From the NCBI GenBank assembly GCA_030248065.1, contig JASAMV010003826.1, forward strand, positions 1 to 64,000: a stretch of 64,000 bases of DNA, in the 5' to 3' direction. This document shows, in pieces, positions 61,501 through 64,000 of the stretch; position 1 is the first letter of the stretch, and each line of letters begins with the position of its first letter. A program made the translations under genes and the position numbers. The notes under the pieces are model-generated. The model was given only the letters and a program-made list of their open reading frames with translations, had not been told where the DNA came from and ran no database searches. The stretch is from Rhynchonema sp. JSB1_4 (taxonomy: Eukaryota; Nematoda; Chromadorea; Monhysterida; Xyalidae).

Positions 61501-64000
61501 TAATACATAAATAAGAAGATTAAGTAAAAACAAAACAAACCAAAAAAAAAAAAAAAAAAAAAATAGTCAGCCATGCATGCGGAAAGCCCGAAAGTGCCTT
61601 GCGTTTCACATCAGATTATCACGATTTCTGCTGATGTTTCACACGAGGTGGGGTAGCCATGTGACTGGGTTTCCAAATGATGATCACGGCTCACGCAAAC
61701 AGCTGTAAAACAAAAACAGTGATTTCATTCAAAATGAGTTGTGTGACAAATCCTTAATTCACCACCTTGTTACCCACAACACTCAGGTGATTACGAAAGC
61801 CGACATGATCGAATACTACGATGTGAGTGGATGCTATGTGCTGCGGCCGTGGTCGTTCGCCATCTGGGAACGAATTCAAGTGCGTAAACTTTTTTATGTC
61901 ATTCTGAATGTGATGCAGATCTATCTTGTGATTTGATCGTATCAATTGTAATATAAGGCTTTCAGTCGTGGTTCGATACGGAAATCAAGAAATTGGGTGT
62001 TGACAATGCCTATTTCCCGATGTTTGTCAGCGAGGCGGCATTGGAGCGCGAGAAGGCGCACATCGCTGATTTTGCACCTGAGGTAGCTCGTCTTTTTTTT
62101 CGAAAAGTTCATATTTTATTTAACAAGCATAGTTCTTGCGGATACAATACTGTAAGATCTGAACCAGGTATCAGCATTGTCGTGTCGGTTTTTGTGTGTC
62201 ATGTGTACGCTGCTCGTTAGCTCACGTTTGTACATAACAGCTTCTCGAACTATATACAGTAGATATCAATAGTGAGTTGACTACTGTATGCACATATTCC
62301 ACATGCTGTGCTATAATACGCGGTATCGATCGAAATATGAATTTAATTATAAGTGATATAAATGTTGGTAATCGGATACAATCTAGCTTGGTCAAGTGAA
62401 CAACCACAAGCAATGATCAAAATAAAATCAAAAAAGTTTCATAATGTCCAGAAGAATACAAAAATGGCATGACCAAGGCAGAGCCGATCACCGAGCTTGA
62501 TACTGCCACCTAATGGTGTGTGATGTTTCAAGGTTGCGTGGGTGACGATGTCGGGCAGCACCAAGATGGACAAACCGGTGGCCATCCGTCCAACCAGCGA
62601 GACTGTCATGTATCCCTCGTATGCAAAATGGGTGCAATCGCACAGGGACTTGCCCATCAAGATCAACCAGTGGTGCAATGTCGTCGTGAGTTGGCTTATC
62701 AGTACGGACAGAGAATGTCGTGACGATATTTGCGCATGTTTCGTCACTATAGAGAACAGCGGAGCCACAACAGCGGTTGCGGCCATGTGTTCGGTTTTTT
62801 TAATGTGCAAACCACGCCTTGGGATAAACATGACCCCAATCCTAATTATAACTGTGGAAAGTTGCTGAACCAAGCCTGAACCGGATATCCGATATAGCGG
62901 ACTTACACAAAAGCAGCGGCCGTTGTTTGTCCATGTCCCATATAAATGAGAAATTGAGAGTACATGACTTGTTTTGCAACAGGTAAACAACTGAAACGTC
63001 ATCATTTGCATTACAAATTGCAGCGCTGGGAATTCAAACACCCGACGCCATTCCTGCGCACACGCGAGTTCCTGTGGCAAGAGGGTCATTCGGCGTTTGC
63101 GTCGGCCGAAGAGGCAAAGGAGGAGGTGTACACCATACTTGACCTGTATGCCAAAGTGTACACTGACTTGTTGGCAGTGCCCGTCATCAAAGGTGGACAT
63201 CTTTGATGTTTTGTAGTCCAGTCTTCCTAGCTTGTAGGGACAAGATCACTACCCGGCAGTTTTCTTTTCGGTCACTATGAAGAATATTCGCTTTGCGCCT
63301 GTACGGGTCGTTGATGGCAGATTTGTGACCGGAATGTCACAAAAAATATGTACGATTGTGGTGGATTTCATCGTAACACTGCACTTCTCAAGCATTGGTA
63401 TTCTGATCACATGTATTGTGCTTGTGGAACAAAATGCACTTTTGCCGCTATTGCAGGTCAAAAAACCGAGAAGGAGAAATTCGCTGGCGGTGATTTCACA
63501 ACGACGGTGGAGGCGTATATCCCACAGTCGGGACGGGGAATTCAGGCGTGTGATTTCGGAAAATATTGTCTCTTGATTTGGTTTTGTTACAAAGGCAGCC
63601 GCTCAGCAAGCAGTTAACTGGTCTTTGTGGTTCCTTGCATTGAGTGTAACACTATTGAACTCCTGTTGCACGTTGGTGTTCGAAACACTCATGATGTATA
63701 TTTGTCTAAAATAGCTCACAACTTTTTCATCTTTTTCGAATAGTATAAATATGAAACACTTTGGTTGCAGGGCGCCACGAGTCACCATCTCGGCCAGAAC
63801 TTTTCGAAAATGTTCGACATCAGTTTTGAGGATCCGGAGACGCAACAGAAACAGTTCGCGTACCAGAACAGCTGGGGCCTGACAACGCGCACAATTGGCG
63901 TGTTCACAATGATACACAGCGATGACAACGGACTCGTGTTGCCGCCGAGGGTGGCCAAGTACCAGGTAACGCAATATAGTGTATACATATGTATATTCAA
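43537..64000 (+). CDS. eprs: Bifunctional glutamyl-/prolyl-tRNA synthetase, 3' end beyond window
   Basis: Charges tRNA-Glu and tRNA-Pro in the cytosolic multisynthetase complex. Exons: 43537-43603, 43701-43788, 43860-43959, 45468-45651, 46540-46670, 46798-46922, 47139-47265, 47331-47438, 47507-47591, 47851-48022, 48256-48371, 48448-48565, 48757-48841, 49060-49233, 49934-50015, 50305-50414, 50477-50623, 50890-51008, 51153-51240, 51467-51625, 51904-52143, 52298-52525, 60460-60741, 60962-61064, 61141-61252, 61336-61387, 61787-61879, 61966-62082, 62533-62685, 63024-63192, 63457-63545, 63771-63965 (1406 codons, phases consistent). Order: GST-like N-domain ([15 protein letters not shown]), class I GluRS with HIGH-type [14 protein letters not shown] and KMSKS-type [10 protein letters not shown], four WHEP repeats, class II ProRS ([44 protein letters not shown]). 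Introns after 51625, 52143 and 63545 use GC donors. Intron 22 hosts two other genes. Confidence 0.96.
44322..45146. mobile_element. Inverted-repeat element, ends TACCGTATTGTCGGAAATAG, in EPRS intron 3
   Basis: TACCGTATTGTCGGAAATAG at the left is mirrored by CTATTTCCGACAATACGGTA at the right. Both sides carry CCATTAATTGACCCCC-type words. The hAT-like MITE at 44471 is inserted within it. A similar end, GTATTGTCAGAAATAAAACC, sits 14 bp inside SMYD4 intron 1 (29912). Confidence 0.65.
44471..44864. mobile_element. hAT-like MITE, word GCGGTTAGTGTACC, copy 2
   Basis: Ends CAGTGTAGTTCCTGG and CAGGAACTACACTG with a perfect 8-bp flank CCACAGAT (44463-44470 and 44865-44872). Internal words and the AGGCCTAAAA core match 25687-26123 closely, so these two are recent relatives. 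Confidence 0.92.
49467..49526. repeat. Long poly(A) tract in EPRS intron 14
   Basis: About 45 nearly uninterrupted A residues (49485-49525), followed 30 bp later by a T run. It may be the tail of a retrocopy, but no target duplication is clear. Around 49770-49850 the word TATCGG recurs irregularly. Confidence 0.6.
50042..50078. repeat. Short hairpin, TRGTGACATGATCGG family, copy 3
   Basis: TAGTGACATGATCGG followed by TCAGTCACTCACAAAATA in EPRS intron 15; a third relative of the copies at 7439 and 10399. Confidence 0.45.
53215..55015 (-). CDS. Membrane-anchored SAM-dependent methyltransferase, demethylmacrocin/MycE-like, nested in EPRS intron 22
   Basis: Six exons, all joined in phase 0: 55015-54926, 54853-54707, 54521-54414, 54299-54114, 53797-53684, 53433-53215 (287 codons incl. 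stop). Exon 1 encodes [10 protein letters not shown] and a hydrophobic helix, a type II signal anchor; exon 2 encodes a coiled-coil stem ([18 protein letters not shown]). The catalytic part shows [17 protein letters not shown], the SAM-binding loop [11 protein letters not shown], the acidic SVDI, the metal/substrate block [18 protein letters not shown] and [13 protein letters not shown]. These match the family of bacterial sugar/macrolide O-methyltransferases. The inferred topology is Golgi or ER lumenal, so a glycan O-methyltransferase is plausible; the substrate is unknown. An upstream in-frame ATG at 55039 is an alternative start. It lies wholly inside an EPRS intron on the opposite strand. 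Confidence 0.85.
55407..55593. mobile_element. GC-rich (CCCGG)n hAT-like element, intact short copy
   Basis: Ends CAGAGATTAGGATCGGGC and GGCCCGATCCTTATCTG with a perfect 8-bp flank TCTCGAAC (55399-55406 and 55594-55601). The interior consists of CTCCGGCCCGGCC-type blocks. At 187 bp it is the cleanest copy of this family. Confidence 0.85.
55602..57214. other. EPRS intron sequence between the two nested genes
   Basis: Should contain the 5' flank of TMEM26. CA/TG-rich and mixed sequence; no exon, RNA or repeat with clear ends seen. Confidence 0.5.
57215..59716 (+). CDS. tmem26: TMEM26 family multipass membrane protein, nested in EPRS intron 22
   Basis: Exons 57215-57705, 57867-58014, 58095-58484 and 58625-59716; phases agree and total 707 codons incl. 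stop. TMEM26 is a multipass membrane protein of poorly known function. Matching blocks: a first membrane segment ([15 protein letters not shown]), [13 protein letters not shown] with [26 protein letters not shown] followed by SSDIVELFD, and [20 protein letters not shown] followed by [16 protein letters not shown]. There are about eight hydrophobic segments. The N-terminal 100 residues and C-terminal 300 residues are charged and low-complexity (PPPPAPP, many Asp/Arg/His and RSRSR-like motifs). This makes the protein about twice the length of vertebrate TMEM26. Same strand as EPRS; it needs its own promoter or transcription termination inside the intron. Confidence 0.92.
59717..60459. other. TMEM26 3' flank and end of EPRS intron 22
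   Basis: No exon seen. A (CA)n run lies at 60240-60252. The EPRS acceptor CAATTTTCAG ends at 60459. Confidence 0.6.
61447..61561 (+). mobile_element. Short poly(A)-tailed retroinsertion in EPRS intron 26
   Basis: Flanked by AATAGTCAG on both sides (61438-61446 and 61562-61570). It ends in about 22 A residues after ACGAAACGAAACGAAAT-type repeats, as LINE-mobilised sequences do. The body is only about 90 bp and the source was not recognised. Confidence 0.65.

Overview
This is a window of animal nuclear DNA. The genes are broken by many introns, mostly short, with GT-AG and a few GC-AG boundaries. The products are metazoan families: a plasma-membrane Na+/H+ exchanger, Naked cuticle, SMYD4, Integrator subunit 8, a fused glutamyl-prolyl-tRNA synthetase and TMEM26. 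No bacterial-style operons or ribosome binding sites are visible. The mixture of intron-rich ancestral gene structures, short introns and dense small DNA transposons suggests an invertebrate. I cannot name the species. Several gene models close exactly: every exon junction keeps phase and the summed lengths are whole codons.

Layout. 546-10143 (minus): SLC9-type Na+/H+ exchanger, 14 exons, 810 codons plus stop. One large intron holds a 1.9 kb long inverted repeat carrying a tRNA-like insertion. 10.4-17.7 kb: no recognised gene, several foldback elements and two open segments that may be exons. 17707-19389 (minus): C-terminal two thirds of a Naked cuticle homologue. 19.4-29.1 kb: a transposon graveyard of nested, non-autonomous elements, several with readable 8-bp (hAT-like) or 3-bp (PIF/Harbinger-like) target duplications. 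29197-32524 (plus): SMYD4-like TPR-SET-MYND protein. 32817-42966 (plus): INTS8, 24 exons, about 1005 aa. 43537 to the window end (plus): EPRS, 32 exons visible, with the GluRS half, four WHEP repeats and most of the ProRS catalytic domain; it continues past the right edge.

The third WHEP repeat of EPRS is split by a 7.9 kb intron. That intron carries two complete genes: a six-exon membrane-anchored methyltransferase on the minus strand (53215-55015) and a four-exon TMEM26 on the plus strand (57215-59716).

The most unusual signals are: (1) thirteen exact copies of the 10-mer TGAAACATCA (either strand), against about 0.1 expected, scattered through introns, exons, a stop codon and two splice acceptors; (2) a set of hAT-like miniature elements that share one architecture but each carry a different short word array; (3) a TATAGTCC-ended element family, two of whose three copies begin at or within 8 bp of a 5' splice site; (4) frequent GTTGG donors and three GC-AG introns in EPRS; (5) the intron-nested, bacterial-like methyltransferase. 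All family names come from reading motifs by eye; no searches were run.
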